A stretch of 64,000 bases of DNA from contig CACZBK010000006.1 in assembly GCA_902779395.1 (NCBI GenBank), positions 62,001 through 126,000 on the forward strand, written 5' to 3'. The stretch is from an uncultured Lachnospiraceae bacterium. GTDB taxonomy: Bacteria > Bacillota > Clostridia > Lachnospirales > Lachnospiraceae. Position 1 is the stretch's first letter, and each line of letters starts with the position of its first letter. Below are positions 7,878-16,011 of the stretch, piece after piece. The position numbers were made by a program, and so were the translations under genes. The notes beneath the pieces were generated by a model, which did not search any database, was not told the origin of the DNA, and was given only the letters and a program-made list of their open reading frames with translations.

Positions 7878-8698
7878 TCCGTCACAGCCTCCTCTGCGGC
7901 AGCTGCCGCCTCAGCCTCTGCAGCCGTTACTAGCTCATTGATCCCCGGATAATCCTCATAGCCTTCCGGTACAGACGCCGGGTAAAGCGCCTCAAGAGGC
8001 AGATTAAACACGCTCTCCCCGTTATTTACAAAATCATATCCGCCATTCATAAGCCAGGCTGCCGCTTCAGAAAGATTCAGTGTCTGTCCTACCCTGCCAA
8101 GCTTAACTTTCGTGATGCCGCCTTCCGTGACCAGCTCCGATCCCGTCATCTCTATATCATAAATACTGCAGTTTAACTGCAGCCAGTTCATGGCCGCTTC
8201 CTTATCAAGGCTGATCTCAAGCGGTATATCAAGGCCGCTCAGTTCAATATCCTTATCCAGGGTGTAACTTGCTACCACATCACGTCCGTCTCTTAAATGA
8301 GCTGCCTCCTCTATAGCTTCCGGATTTACCCAGTATGCAGAAAGTTCTCTCAAACTGGTCTGTACTTTTTTATCCTGCGCCACACACAGCATAAAAGGAG
8401 TATCAAAGATCTTATCCAGATGCTCCGTGACTTTTGCTTTTGCCTCTGCCACGGTCAGATCCGAAACATCTATATCACCGACTCTGGTATTATCAAACAA
8501 AAGCATATCATCGACGGCATCTTCTGCCATCGCATTTTCAACACGGCGGGATGTATCCACCTCCTTAACGTGTGTTCGTATGGCATACCAGATGATCAGC
8601 CCCAGACACAGCGATGCCATGACAATTGCAACAACGATGTTACTCATACGCTCAGGATCATATTCCGGAGCGACCCGCTTACTTTTCTCTGTCCTCAT
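7874..8698 (-). CDS. Single-pass membrane protein with VanW/peptidoglycan-binding-like repeat
   Basis: About 274 residues: a basic N-terminus, one transmembrane segment (about residues 20-42), then an extracellular part. The stretch VGDIDVSDLTVAEAKAKV resembles the GIDVSGMTxxEA motif that starts the peptidoglycan-binding domains found before VanW and L,D-transpeptidase domains. There is no catalytic domain. The C-terminus is a run of Ala and Glu (AEAEAAAAAEEA). The ATG at 8698 has AAGGTG 5 nt upstream, better than the ATG at 8713. It probably sits at the cell wall; exact role unknown. Confidence 0.6.
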   Translation of the reverse strand: MRTEKSKRVAPEYDPERMSNIVVAIVMASLCLGLIIWYAIRTHVKEVDTSRRVENAMAEDAVDDMLLFDNTRVGDIDVSDLTVAEAKAKVTEHLDKIFDTPFMLCVAQDKKVQTSLRELSAYWVNPEAIEEAAHLRDGRDVVASYTLDKDIELSGLDIPLEISLDKEAAMNWLQLNCSIYDIEMTGSELVTEGGITKVKLGRVGQTLNLSEAAAWLMNGGYDFVNNGESVFNLPLEALYPASVPEGYEDYPGINELVTAAEAEAAAAAEEAVTE

Positions 8699-8737
8699 TT
8701 CGACACCTTGCATCCTGTCCGAAAATGATTTAAACTA

Positions 8738-8839
8738 TCATGAGCCGAGAGCCGCTGCGATCGTAGGCAGCACCATGGCCAGAGTAAGTATGATTATGAT
8801 GATCGTGGTAAAAACTTTACGGTTTTTGTTATTGAACAT
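8738..8839 (-). CDS. 33-residue single-pass membrane peptide (Prli42/DUF4044-like)
   Basis: A tiny gene: MFNNKNRKVFTT followed by an IIIIILTLAMVLPTIAAAL hydrophobic helix. GAGGTG lies 7 nt before the ATG. Such basic-then-hydrophobic miniproteins (DUF4044, Prli42) are common in Firmicutes, where Prli42 anchors the stressosome in Listeria; similarity here is by shape only. It lies 39 bp upstream of the membrane protein at 7874-8698 and is likely cotranscribed with it. Confidence 0.6.
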   Translation of the reverse strand: MFNNKNRKVFTTIIIIILTLAMVLPTIAAALGS

Positions 8840-8872
8840 TTTATTCACCTCGCATTTCGGAGTATATTTTAA

Positions 8873-9487
8873 ATGTTTATGCCGGTTTTAGCAAGCTGTT
8901 TTATACTTGTGATCGCCATCGCCATTGCAGGCAAAAAAGGCGAGCAAAGTATGAAAGACAAGCTTGAAAAATTTCAGGAACGGGAACGCGCCGCCAATGA
9001 AGTACGAAGGCAGCCCATAGATGATCTGGATTATCTTTCAATACCCGAAGAATTCTTCGATCTTCCCACAGATGATTCGTCGCGCGATGCAGCAGAAGCA
9101 CGGCGTATTCTCGAAACTCTAAGGGAAGAGAAGATCGTTAACCTTACGGGAATAAGCAATACTGATCTGAAACTCCGCTATGGGGTGGCAAATCTCCCCG
9201 ATCTTATGAACTTTGACCAGAACTTTACCTCTCTGGTACGTGCCCTGCAGATGTATGCGGCATATCTTAATGAAGCAGGATACTATAAGGAAGCCATATC
9301 GGTTCTTGAATATGCAGTAAAGATAAAAAGTGATGTAAGCGCATCATACAGACTACTCGGTAAACTCTACATGAAAGAGGATCAAAGCGATAAGATCGAA
9401 GGACTGATCTCTAAAGCACGGGCGCTCAACTCCCCCTTATCCGATCCCATAGTCCGAAGCCTGACCGCACTCATATCAAAGGACTAG
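8873..9487 (+). CDS. Membrane-anchored TPR-like protein
   Basis: 204 residues. An N-terminal transmembrane helix (about 3-19) is followed by a charged coiled-coil stretch (KGEQSMKDKLEKFQERERA). The C-terminal half has helical pairs of tetratricopeptide type (YKEAISVLEYAVKIKSDVSASYRLLGKLYM). TPRs bind partner proteins. A GGAG lies 10 nt before the ATG; the second ATG at 8879 is also possible. It diverges from the 33-residue peptide gene and ends with a 17-bp tail-to-tail overlap with the PfkB-like gene. No specific partner is evident. Confidence 0.6.
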   Translation: MFMPVLASCFILVIAIAIAGKKGEQSMKDKLEKFQERERAANEVRRQPIDDLDYLSIPEEFFDLPTDDSSRDAAEARRILETLREEKIVNLTGISNTDLKLRYGVANLPDLMNFDQNFTSLVRALQMYAAYLNEAGYYKEAISVLEYAVKIKSDVSASYRLLGKLYMKEDQSDKIEGLISKARALNSPLSDPIVRSLTALISKD

Positions 9488-10394
9488 GTCCCCATATCAG
9501 ATTTCTCCACTGCTCAAGCTGCTCTACTGTCAAAAAACCCATTGATGTCCCTACATAGCCAATCTTGTATGAAGCAAACAGCATCGCATCCTTTATCGCG
9601 GATGTAGAATCCCCGGTTTCCATATAAAAATGCATGAAGCAGGCCAGAAGGGCATTTCCGGCGCCTGCGGTATTAACAACTTCATTTGTTTTTACGGTAT
9701 TATAGTGAACATTTATATTTCTCTTCCTGTCATAAAGGACAAGACCCTTTGCACCCTGTCCGAGTATTATTATCTCGGTACCGTATTTATCCGCTATGCT
9801 CCTGACAAAAGTGAAAGGATCCTCGGTTATCGTATCATCACTGAAGTAGAGCACTGATGCCGCATTCAGAAAATCTTCATTATACTGTTCTTTTTCACGT
9901 CTGAACTCATGGATGTTCACAGTCAGCGGTTTACTAAAACGTGATGCCACTTCTATGAACGGACGGCAGAAATTCGCATTGGAAAGCATTACCATATCAC
10001 TCTGCGCAACGCAGGGAGGCACCATCGACATATCATAGCTGATCTCTCTCAGATCCTTTATATCCTCAAAGATCTGCTGTTTTCTTTCCCTGTCGCACAG
10101 AATAACCTGCATGGGGATATGTTCAACCAAAGGCAGGATATAATCCGTAGATATACTGAACTTACGTTCTTCAGGATTGATCAGGCTCATATCCTGATGT
10201 CTGCCCACAACAGACATCAGCTTTACATCATCCCCCAGCCAGGTAAGCGCAAGGGCTTCATTATAAGCATCTCCGCCCGCAGAGATATGAATGGAATTAG
10301 GCGCGCTCGTCATCGGAACATACCCCACGGGGATCTTATCAACATTGACTATCGTTTCGACCTGCGTTATGCCCGCTACAACAAACCTGCTCAT
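9471..10394 (-). CDS. PfkB-family carbohydrate kinase homologue with altered active site
   Basis: 307 residues with the ribokinase fold: N-terminal SAGGDAYNEALALTWLG (38-54) matches the substrate-binding glycine signature, and NTAGAGNALLACF (241-253) is the C-terminal signature. In active kinases this reads DTxGAGDA, where the second Asp is the catalytic base. Here both acidic positions are Asn (241 and 247). The anion-hole AGAG is intact, so it may still bind sugar and ATP without normal catalysis. It may be a sugar sensor or a pseudokinase. Neighbours give no pathway clue. Confidence 0.8.
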   Translation of the reverse strand: MSRFVVAGITQVETIVNVDKIPVGYVPMTSAPNSIHISAGGDAYNEALALTWLGDDVKLMSVVGRHQDMSLINPEERKFSISTDYILPLVEHIPMQVILCDRERKQQIFEDIKDLREISYDMSMVPPCVAQSDMVMLSNANFCRPFIEVASRFSKPLTVNIHEFRREKEQYNEDFLNAASVLYFSDDTITEDPFTFVRSIADKYGTEIIILGQGAKGLVLYDRKRNINVHYNTVKTNEVVNTAGAGNALLACFMHFYMETGDSTSAIKDAMLFASYKIGYVGTSMGFLTVEQLEQWRNLIWGPSPLI

Positions 10395-10424
10395 AATATC
10401 GCCCCTTTCCCTGCCTGTATTGCT

Positions 10425-12368
10425 TTAATACATATCCAGCATATCAAAAGTACTTCTCATCTCTTCAGCGCTTTCATCCGGAAGTCCCAGTGTCTCAAGC
10501 GCATCAACTAATTTATTGAGATCACAGTCTCCAAGATAAGGAAGTATTTCCATTGTACTGTTGATCTTCACGCTCTGCTTGTTGGTAGGGAATTCTATAT
10601 CACCGGCTTTCGAAAGCTTGATATTATAGCTGATCCCTATCTGCCTGTCTCCTTTTTTCTCTATATACATCTCATTCTTTACATCAAGATCGTTTCTTTG
10701 AGTGCTGATAACAAGGTCTCCTTCCAGAATGTCCATGATATCATCTGCCACATCATCATTTGCTTTATCACGGATAAAGTCGCAGACAGGTTCCATATCC
10801 ATACGGAAAGTACCGCCCTTGTCACTGATATTCTCGACTGAAAAAGGCACTTCTATCTCTTCGTCATCATTTATCATGATGGTACCTTCCATGCTTATGC
10901 CGGACACTCCTGCTTTGCCTGTACCGGTAAATGCAAAAAGATCTTTTTTGCCGGACGTACCGCTGAACTCAAACCATACCTTGGTACCTTTCCGTATATA
11001 CCCTGCTAATAGTTCATCTTTAGACTCTACTGCACTGATACCTATGATATTGCCCTTATTATCCACATAGATATACAGATCAGGTTCAGCATCAGCTTCA
11101 AAATCATCCAGTTTCTGCTCTGCATTTTCCAGAGATTCTATCATCTCATCCCACATTTCATCAGGATCGACATCCTGTCCCATGGAAGCCTCTTTCACGA
11201 AATTGTAGAACATATCTTCAAGATCATCGTCATTCCTGATCTCATCGATGAGAGCTAATGTTATTGCTTTCTGAAGCTCCTCATCCATAGTAAAACTCAG
11301 CACTGTACATTTAATGCTCTCCCCGTTTACAGTAAAGGTGTCATTGCTCATATCCACATCTTCTATCTGGTCGAGCATGGCATCTATGTACCTGTGATAC
11401 ATGCTCTTCATAACCTTTGGTGAAGGGAGAGAATTCACAGTTTTATTCCCGCCGCCGAGTAACTGATTTACCATATCAAGTTCATCGTCTTTAAGGAAAT
11501 TGCTGAGCTTCACCGATGCATAATCTTCATTGACCTGCGGCATACGTAAATAAGCCGTCGATTTGGCAGTATCATACATCTCCTCTATGGTAAGTATCGG
11601 CTCCTTATCCTTAAGCTGGACTGCCTGCATAGCGCTTAATCCGCCATCCCCCTGCTGGAATTCAAACTTAAGTGCTATATCACGCCATGCATCAAGACGA
11701 ATATCGTCAAGCTCATCATCATCCCAGTAATATGAATATCTTCTGGCTGATTTGATCGCCTCGGTAATACCGTCTTCAGCCACTTCAAGCATATCTTCAG
11801 ACATCTGAAGACGTATTTCGCCTTCCGTCTTCATATCTCCAAGCTCATTCATCTGCTCAAAAGCAGCTTCGTAACCGTCAAAAGCCTTATCCCAGGGCTG
11901 TTTATCCACTACGTATTTCAGATACTCTTCAGGAGTTTTGCTGGATTTGGCGATATTATTTGCGATAACATCCCTCATCAGGAATGTGATCAATCCCCCG
12001 GCTATAAGAAGCAGCACAACAAGAGCCACCACAAGAGGCCATATCTTTATCTTTTTCTTAGGTGGTTCCTCTGCCGGCGGAGTCGGCATAAATACAGGCT
12101 GCATATACTCCGAACGATCGCCCGTATCATTTGAAAACAAAGGCTTCACCGGAGCCGTTCCCTGATCCTGCGCTCCCATGGGCCCAGACGTTACCCCCTG
12201 TCCCGTAACTGCACCCCCGGGCGCTGTCATGCTCTGATCTGCAATACCTGACATCTCCGGTGCTGCCGGTACGGCAGGTATATCCGTTGCTGCGGATACG
12301 TCCGGTGCATCAGGCACAAGCGGATCCTGCGGTGTATTGGTCATATTCTGATCTTCAAAATTTTCCAT
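10425..12368 (-). CDS. Large membrane-anchored protein of unknown function
   Basis: 647 residues. Residues 1-100 are a disordered Pro/Ala/Met-rich cytoplasmic tail (repeated PDAPDVS, PAVPAAPEMS), followed by a lysine patch KKKIKIW, one transmembrane helix (about 110-131) and a roughly 515-residue extracellular domain rich in Asp/Glu and beta strands. I do not recognise the outer domain. The layout (disordered Pro-rich part, TM, large outer domain) recurs in clostridial proteins annotated only as hypothetical. The ATG at 12368 has GGGAGG 8 nt upstream; an upstream ATG at 12440 has none. Confidence 0.65.
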   Translation of the reverse strand: MENFEDQNMTNTPQDPLVPDAPDVSAATDIPAVPAAPEMSGIADQSMTAPGGAVTGQGVTSGPMGAQDQGTAPVKPLFSNDTGDRSEYMQPVFMPTPPAEEPPKKKIKIWPLVVALVVLLLIAGGLITFLMRDVIANNIAKSSKTPEEYLKYVVDKQPWDKAFDGYEAAFEQMNELGDMKTEGEIRLQMSEDMLEVAEDGITEAIKSARRYSYYWDDDELDDIRLDAWRDIALKFEFQQGDGGLSAMQAVQLKDKEPILTIEEMYDTAKSTAYLRMPQVNEDYASVKLSNFLKDDELDMVNQLLGGGNKTVNSLPSPKVMKSMYHRYIDAMLDQIEDVDMSNDTFTVNGESIKCTVLSFTMDEELQKAITLALIDEIRNDDDLEDMFYNFVKEASMGQDVDPDEMWDEMIESLENAEQKLDDFEADAEPDLYIYVDNKGNIIGISAVESKDELLAGYIRKGTKVWFEFSGTSGKKDLFAFTGTGKAGVSGISMEGTIMINDDEEIEVPFSVENISDKGGTFRMDMEPVCDFIRDKANDDVADDIMDILEGDLVISTQRNDLDVKNEMYIEKKGDRQIGISYNIKLSKAGDIEFPTNKQSVKINSTMEILPYLGDCDLNKLVDALETLGLPDESAEEMRSTFDMLDMY

Positions 12369-12474
12369 GATCATCTCCTCCCAAAATTTTTGACTCCGGT
12401 GACCACAATATATGTAAATCATCAAAATACAATAGTCCATATAATTATATGCTTGCGAAAAAACCTTGTCAATC

Positions 12475-12503
12475 TTGCAGTACAGACAGCTTTATGTTAG
12501 AAT
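12475..12503 (+). promoter_or_regulatory. Promoter of the DUF1858 gene
   Basis: TTGCAG (12475-12480) and TAGAAT (12498-12503) with a 17-bp spacer, 43 bp before the start codon. Confidence 0.7.
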
Positions 12504-12545
12504 GTGATTCCGTTGAGATACAGAATAAAGAAAGGATTTAATGAT

Positions 12546-12839
12546 ATGTTCGGTTTCGGTAAAAAAAATGAGAAAAAAACTGTTGAAAACGAAGTGAAGA
12601 ATGACGATCAGAAAACCGGTGATGAAAAGGTCGTTATCACAAAAGATATGCTCGTTACTGATGCCATGATGCTCAATCCGAATCTTGCTCCGGTACTCAT
12701 GGAGGCAGGAATGTACTGCTTTTCCTGTCCCGCATCCATGGGCGAGACAATAGAAGAGGCTGCCATGGTTCATGGCTTTGATGTTGACGATATCCTTGAG
12801 GCGGTAAACAGGCTGGATAAAGAAGCCGCAGAAGAGTAA
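12546..12839 (+). CDS. DUF1858 domain protein (redox disulfide type)
   Basis: 97 residues. After a charged linker (1-30), the DUF1858 domain follows, with the signature GMYCFSCPAS (Cys58 and Cys61), METI-like helix and HGFDVDDILEAVN. Such domains occur alone and in ScdA-type repair proteins and hybrid-cluster proteins, where the CxxC pair is thought to be redox active. The start at 12546 is chosen because AAGGA lies about 10 nt upstream. Monocistronic: its own promoter before, a terminator after. Confidence 0.85.
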   Translation: MFGFGKKNEKKTVENEVKNDDQKTGDEKVVITKDMLVTDAMMLNPNLAPVLMEAGMYCFSCPASMGETIEEAAMVHGFDVDDILEAVNRLDKEAAEE

Positions 12840-12887
12840 AAGCATTTTTCATTTTTTAATCTTAATACAGGATTTCAGAATAATAAA

Positions 12888-12914
12888 AGCTGTATCTTAC
12901 GATACAGCTTTTTT
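12888..12914 (+). terminator. Terminator after DUF1858 gene
   Basis: AGCTGTATC-TTAC-GATACAGCT, a perfect 9-bp stem with a 4-nt loop, followed by TTTTTT. Confidence 0.9.
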
Positions 12915-12991
12915 ATACTATACATATATATGACACTTACGTTAGATCGACAGCTTACTTACTGCATTCCGGAAATAACCGGATGATCAGA

Positions 12992-13540
12992 TCACTTTTT
13001 CTTTGCAGCGGGCTTCTTTGCAGCAGGCTTTTTTGCAGCGGGTTTAGCTGCTGTCTTTGCGGGTTCTGCCTTCTTCTCAGCAGCCTTTACAGGTTCAGCT
13101 TTCTTCTCTTCTGCCTTGAGAGCTTCCTTTACAGGCTCTGCCTTCTTCTCAGCAGGTTTAGCTGCTGACTTTGCAGGAGCCTTCTTTGCGGCAGGCTTAG
13201 CTGCTGCCTTTGCAGGAGCCTTCTTCTCAGCAGGCTTAGCTTCTGCTTTGCTTACAAGTTCCTTGATAACTGCAGCTTTTTCAACATCACCGATGATATT
13301 GATAACGCTCTCATCAGCTTTTCCATCCAGATAAGCAATGAAATCATTACCGTCAGCTACTACCTTTGCATCATGGTCAAAATACTCATAAGGAGCAACT
13401 TCGATCTTGCCTTCCTTAACTGCAACATAAAATGCGCCTTCACCTTCGCCGGTAATATCTACCTGAACTGCGGCTTCACTCTTGGCCTTTAACTTTGTGG
13501 CCTTCTTGCTAACATAGCTCACAATCTCTTCGTAAGTCAT
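12992..13540 (-). CDS. SCP2-domain protein with histone H1-like tail
   Basis: 182 residues in two parts. Residues 1 to about 90 look like an SCP2 sterol/lipid-carrier domain (GEGAFYVAVKEGKIEVAPYE, then VVADGNDFIAYLDGKA). Residues about 95-182 are almost only Ala, Lys, Pro and Glu in repeats of PAEKKAPAK and EKKAEPVK, ending PAAKKPAAKKK, like bacterial histone H1-like proteins that bind DNA or RNA. The tail region is repetitive at DNA level and may vary in length by slippage. GGGAGG occurs 14 nt before the ATG. The fusion may tether a lipid or CoA binder to the nucleoid; that is inference. Confidence 0.8.
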   Translation of the reverse strand: MTYEEIVSYVSKKATKLKAKSEAAVQVDITGEGEGAFYVAVKEGKIEVAPYEYFDHDAKVVADGNDFIAYLDGKADESVINIIGDVEKAAVIKELVSKAEAKPAEKKAPAKAAAKPAAKKAPAKSAAKPAEKKAEPVKEALKAEEKKAEPVKAAEKKAEPAKTAAKPAAKKPAAKKPAAKKK

Positions 13541-13726
13541 AGTCTTCTACTTTTCCTCCCTTAAAAAACCTCATGCGCCGTGCTATGGCACTACCGGCAC
13601 CCTCATATTACCTGTAACAATATAACGCTTTTTTCTCATATCGTCAAGATTTTCTTAAATTTTTGTAAAATTTCACCAATAAAAACAGATATGTTACCAT
13701 AGCCCATGATCATATTGTAAGCATAG

Positions 13727-13754
13727 AAAAAGCTCTCCCCTTTAAGGAGAGAGC
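13727..13754 (-). terminator. Terminator after the ferredoxin gene
   Basis: On the minus strand GCTCTCTCC and GGGGAGAGC arms (one mismatch) with a short AT loop, followed by TTTTT. It lies 22 bp past the ferredoxin stop. The rest of the 13541-13776 gap shows nothing else beyond AT-rich DNA. Confidence 0.8.
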
Positions 13755-13776
13755 CTTCATCTGATCTCCTGTTTTC

Positions 13777-13947
13777 TTACTCTTCGGAAATAGCCCCTAC
13801 AGGACATACACCTGCGCAAGAGCCGCAACTGATGCAGGTATCGGGATCTATCTCATACTTTCCGTCTCCTTCATTGATAGCACCTACAGGGCATCCGCCT
13901 GCACAGGTACCACAGGAAACGCAACTGTCATTGATCACAAAAGCCAT
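13777..13947 (-). CDS. 2[4Fe-4S] ferredoxin
   Basis: 56 residues with two CxxCxxCxxxCP clusters: Cys9-12-15-19 (CVSCGTCAGGCP) and Cys38-41-44-48 (CISCGSCAGVCP). This is the standard clostridial ferredoxin, a low-potential electron carrier for pyruvate:ferredoxin oxidoreductase, hydrogenases and the like. AGGAGG lies 8 nt before the ATG. Single gene with its own terminator. Confidence 0.97.
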   Translation of the reverse strand: MAFVINDSCVSCGTCAGGCPVGAINEGDGKYEIDPDTCISCGSCAGVCPVGAISEE

Positions 13948-14066
13948 TTTTCTTACCTCCTGTTTTTATTATCCACCGCTGTATACGGTCATATATCACA
14001 TTTGCTATTCTATCATAAGCATTATGGTTAGTGGTACAAAATCATTGTTAGCAGTTTTTAACCGGT

Positions 14067-14834
14067 TCATCCCTCCGGATTTATCTCTTCACGGCGCTTT
14101 CGCACTCCGTCCAGTATTACCTTTTTCTTCTCTATGGCTTCGGCCTGTGTCATCGCCGGAACATCCTTAAGCCTGTACTCGATGCCCAGTTTTTCGTACT
14201 TCGGAATACCCATTGTATGATAAGGGAGCACATCCAGGGCTTTCAGATTGCTGAGACCGCCGATAAAATAACCAAGGTCATAGAGATACTTATCATCATC
14301 AGTGATACCCGGTACAAGTACATGACGGATCCATACATCAACATGTTTTTCATCAAGATATTCTGCAAAGGCAAGTATCCCGTCATTAGGCTGTGCGGTA
14401 AGCCACTTATGCTTTTCAGGATCGATATGCTTGATATCGAGCATCACCAGGTCTGTCTTCTCCATAAGCTTATCCAGAGTTTTATTATACTCCGTATCCC
14501 CCGGATGATACATTATACCCGATGAATCGATGCAGGTATGTATGCCTTTTTCTTTTGCCAGTGTGAAAAGCTCCAGGAGAAAATCCACCTGCATAAGAGG
14601 CTCCCCGCCCGTAACCGTGATGCCTCCGCCTTCGTAAAAGCCCTTGTTCCTTTCATACTGTTCTATCAGTTCCGAGGCTTCCGTAGGCGTTCCGCCCGTA
14701 GGATCCCAGGTATCGGGATTATGGCAATATGCACACCTCATCGGGCATCCCTGCAAAAATATCACAAAACGGACACCCGGTCCGTCAACCGTTCCGAAAC
14801 TCTCTGTTGAATGTATCCTTCCCTTTATACTCAT
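14067..14834 (-). CDS. pflA: Pyruvate formate-lyase activating enzyme
   Basis: Radical SAM enzyme that puts a glycyl radical on pyruvate formate-lyase under anaerobic conditions. Cys30, Cys34 and Cys37 in GCPMRCAYCHN hold the 4Fe-4S cluster; GGITVTGGEPLMQ is the SAM-binding GGE motif; DGPGVRFVIF is typical of the family. About 255 residues from the ATG at 14834, which overlaps the preceding stop (ATGA) and has GAGGTG upstream. pflB is not adjacent; instead the gene is coupled to a cellobiose epimerase, an uncommon pairing. It could activate another glycyl-radical enzyme, but the length without extra ferredoxin domains favours PflA. Confidence 0.92.
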   Translation of the reverse strand: MSIKGRIHSTESFGTVDGPGVRFVIFLQGCPMRCAYCHNPDTWDPTGGTPTEASELIEQYERNKGFYEGGGITVTGGEPLMQVDFLLELFTLAKEKGIHTCIDSSGIMYHPGDTEYNKTLDKLMEKTDLVMLDIKHIDPEKHKWLTAQPNDGILAFAEYLDEKHVDVWIRHVLVPGITDDDKYLYDLGYFIGGLSNLKALDVLPYHTMGIPKYEKLGIEYRLKDVPAMTQAEAIEKKKVILDGVRKRREEINPEG

Positions 14835-16006
14835 TCCACACCTCTTTTTATGATTTCTATGCACATGCGTCCGTTATGATAAGGGCATTTCCACGGCTCG
14901 ACTATAGGCCGTTTTGCGGGGTCGGGATCTCCGTCCGGACTCACCGCCGAAAACCACTCACTGCCCTGTCTGTGGTCTATGGAATATGTTTTTATGAATT
15001 CCCATTCAGCCAGTGCCGCATCAAGAAAATCTCTCTGCGAACTGTCTTTCTGATATGCATTGACAAAGCCGATAAGCGTTTCCGCCTGTACCCACCATAT
15101 ACGATCGGTATTGACCACACCTCTGTCACATTCATTTGCCAGAGAACGCCCGTCAAATGCCGTTTTCTTTACATTACGGGCAAGGTCCTCCGTGATGGGA
15201 CTCAGCTTATCCGTATACTCACGGTCATTAAGTATCTCAAGTCCCCTGTCTATAAGCCAGGATGTCTCTATATCATGACCATATGAATACAGATCTATCA
15301 GGGAATTGTATTCATGATCAAAGAACACTTCCTGTCTGTGAAGCCCGGGGTTATAGATCTTCCGGGCAAAACAGTCCAGGATCCGGCGCAGACACTCTGC
15401 CACTTTTTCGTTCTTATCTACCCGGTACAGCTCCGTATAGGCTTCAAAAACATGGAGCAGCGTATTCATGGTACGTTCTGCCATAACACCGTTTTCGGAA
15501 AGCTTATCATTGCCGGCAGGTCTGAAGCACTCATCAAAAGCTTCAAGATAACCGCCCTCATCACGGCATCTGTTTTCTATTATATCAAATAAGCCGTATG
15601 CTTCCTTAAGCGCCTGTTCATCACCGCAGGCATCATAATAGGAAGAAAGCGCATATATGGCAAAAGCCTGATTATATGTATGCTTTGTGGTATCCACCGG
15701 TTTTCCGTCGTAGCTCATCGACCAGTACACACCGCCATTTGTTCTGTCAAGGCAGTGATCACGGAGAAACTCGTAACCGTGGCGTGCCTCATCCAGAAGC
15801 GATTCGTCTTTTAAGCACATATAAGCATTGGAAAAAAACCAGGTTATACGGTTATTAAGTATACAGCCCTTTACCGCTTTCTTATCAAGGTTCAGATCAA
15901 AGTCAAGCCAGCCGTAATAGCCGCCATACTCATCATCTCTTAATCCTTTCCAGAAAGGGATTATGTGGTCTGTAAGCTCCTTTTTTACTTCAGCGATCAT
16001 TGACAC
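14831..16006 (-). CDS. Cellobiose 2-epimerase (AGE superfamily)
   Basis: 391 residues of the (alpha/alpha)6-barrel N-acylglucosamine 2-epimerase superfamily. It epimerises the reducing-end glucose of cellobiose to mannose, as in beta-mannan use by Ruminococcus albus. Key segments are present: TKHTYNQAFAIYALSSYY, SYGHDIETSWL, WWVQAETLIGF and EPWKCPYHNGRMC, which hold the catalytic histidines. The start is GTG at 16006 (GAGG 9 nt upstream, inside the previous gene) or ATG at 16000. It fits the fibre-degrading lifestyle also suggested by the GH39 enzyme. Confidence 0.88.
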   Translation of the reverse strand: MSMIAEVKKELTDHIIPFWKGLRDDEYGGYYGWLDFDLNLDKKAVKGCILNNRITWFFSNAYMCLKDESLLDEARHGYEFLRDHCLDRTNGGVYWSMSYDGKPVDTTKHTYNQAFAIYALSSYYDACGDEQALKEAYGLFDIIENRCRDEGGYLEAFDECFRPAGNDKLSENGVMAERTMNTLLHVFEAYTELYRVDKNEKVAECLRRILDCFARKIYNPGLHRQEVFFDHEYNSLIDLYSYGHDIETSWLIDRGLEILNDREYTDKLSPITEDLARNVKKTAFDGRSLANECDRGVVNTDRIWWVQAETLIGFVNAYQKDSSQRDFLDAALAEWEFIKTYSIDHRQGSEWFSAVSPDGDPDPAKRPIVEPWKCPYHNGRMCIEIIKRGVE

Positions 16007-16011
16007 GTCAG

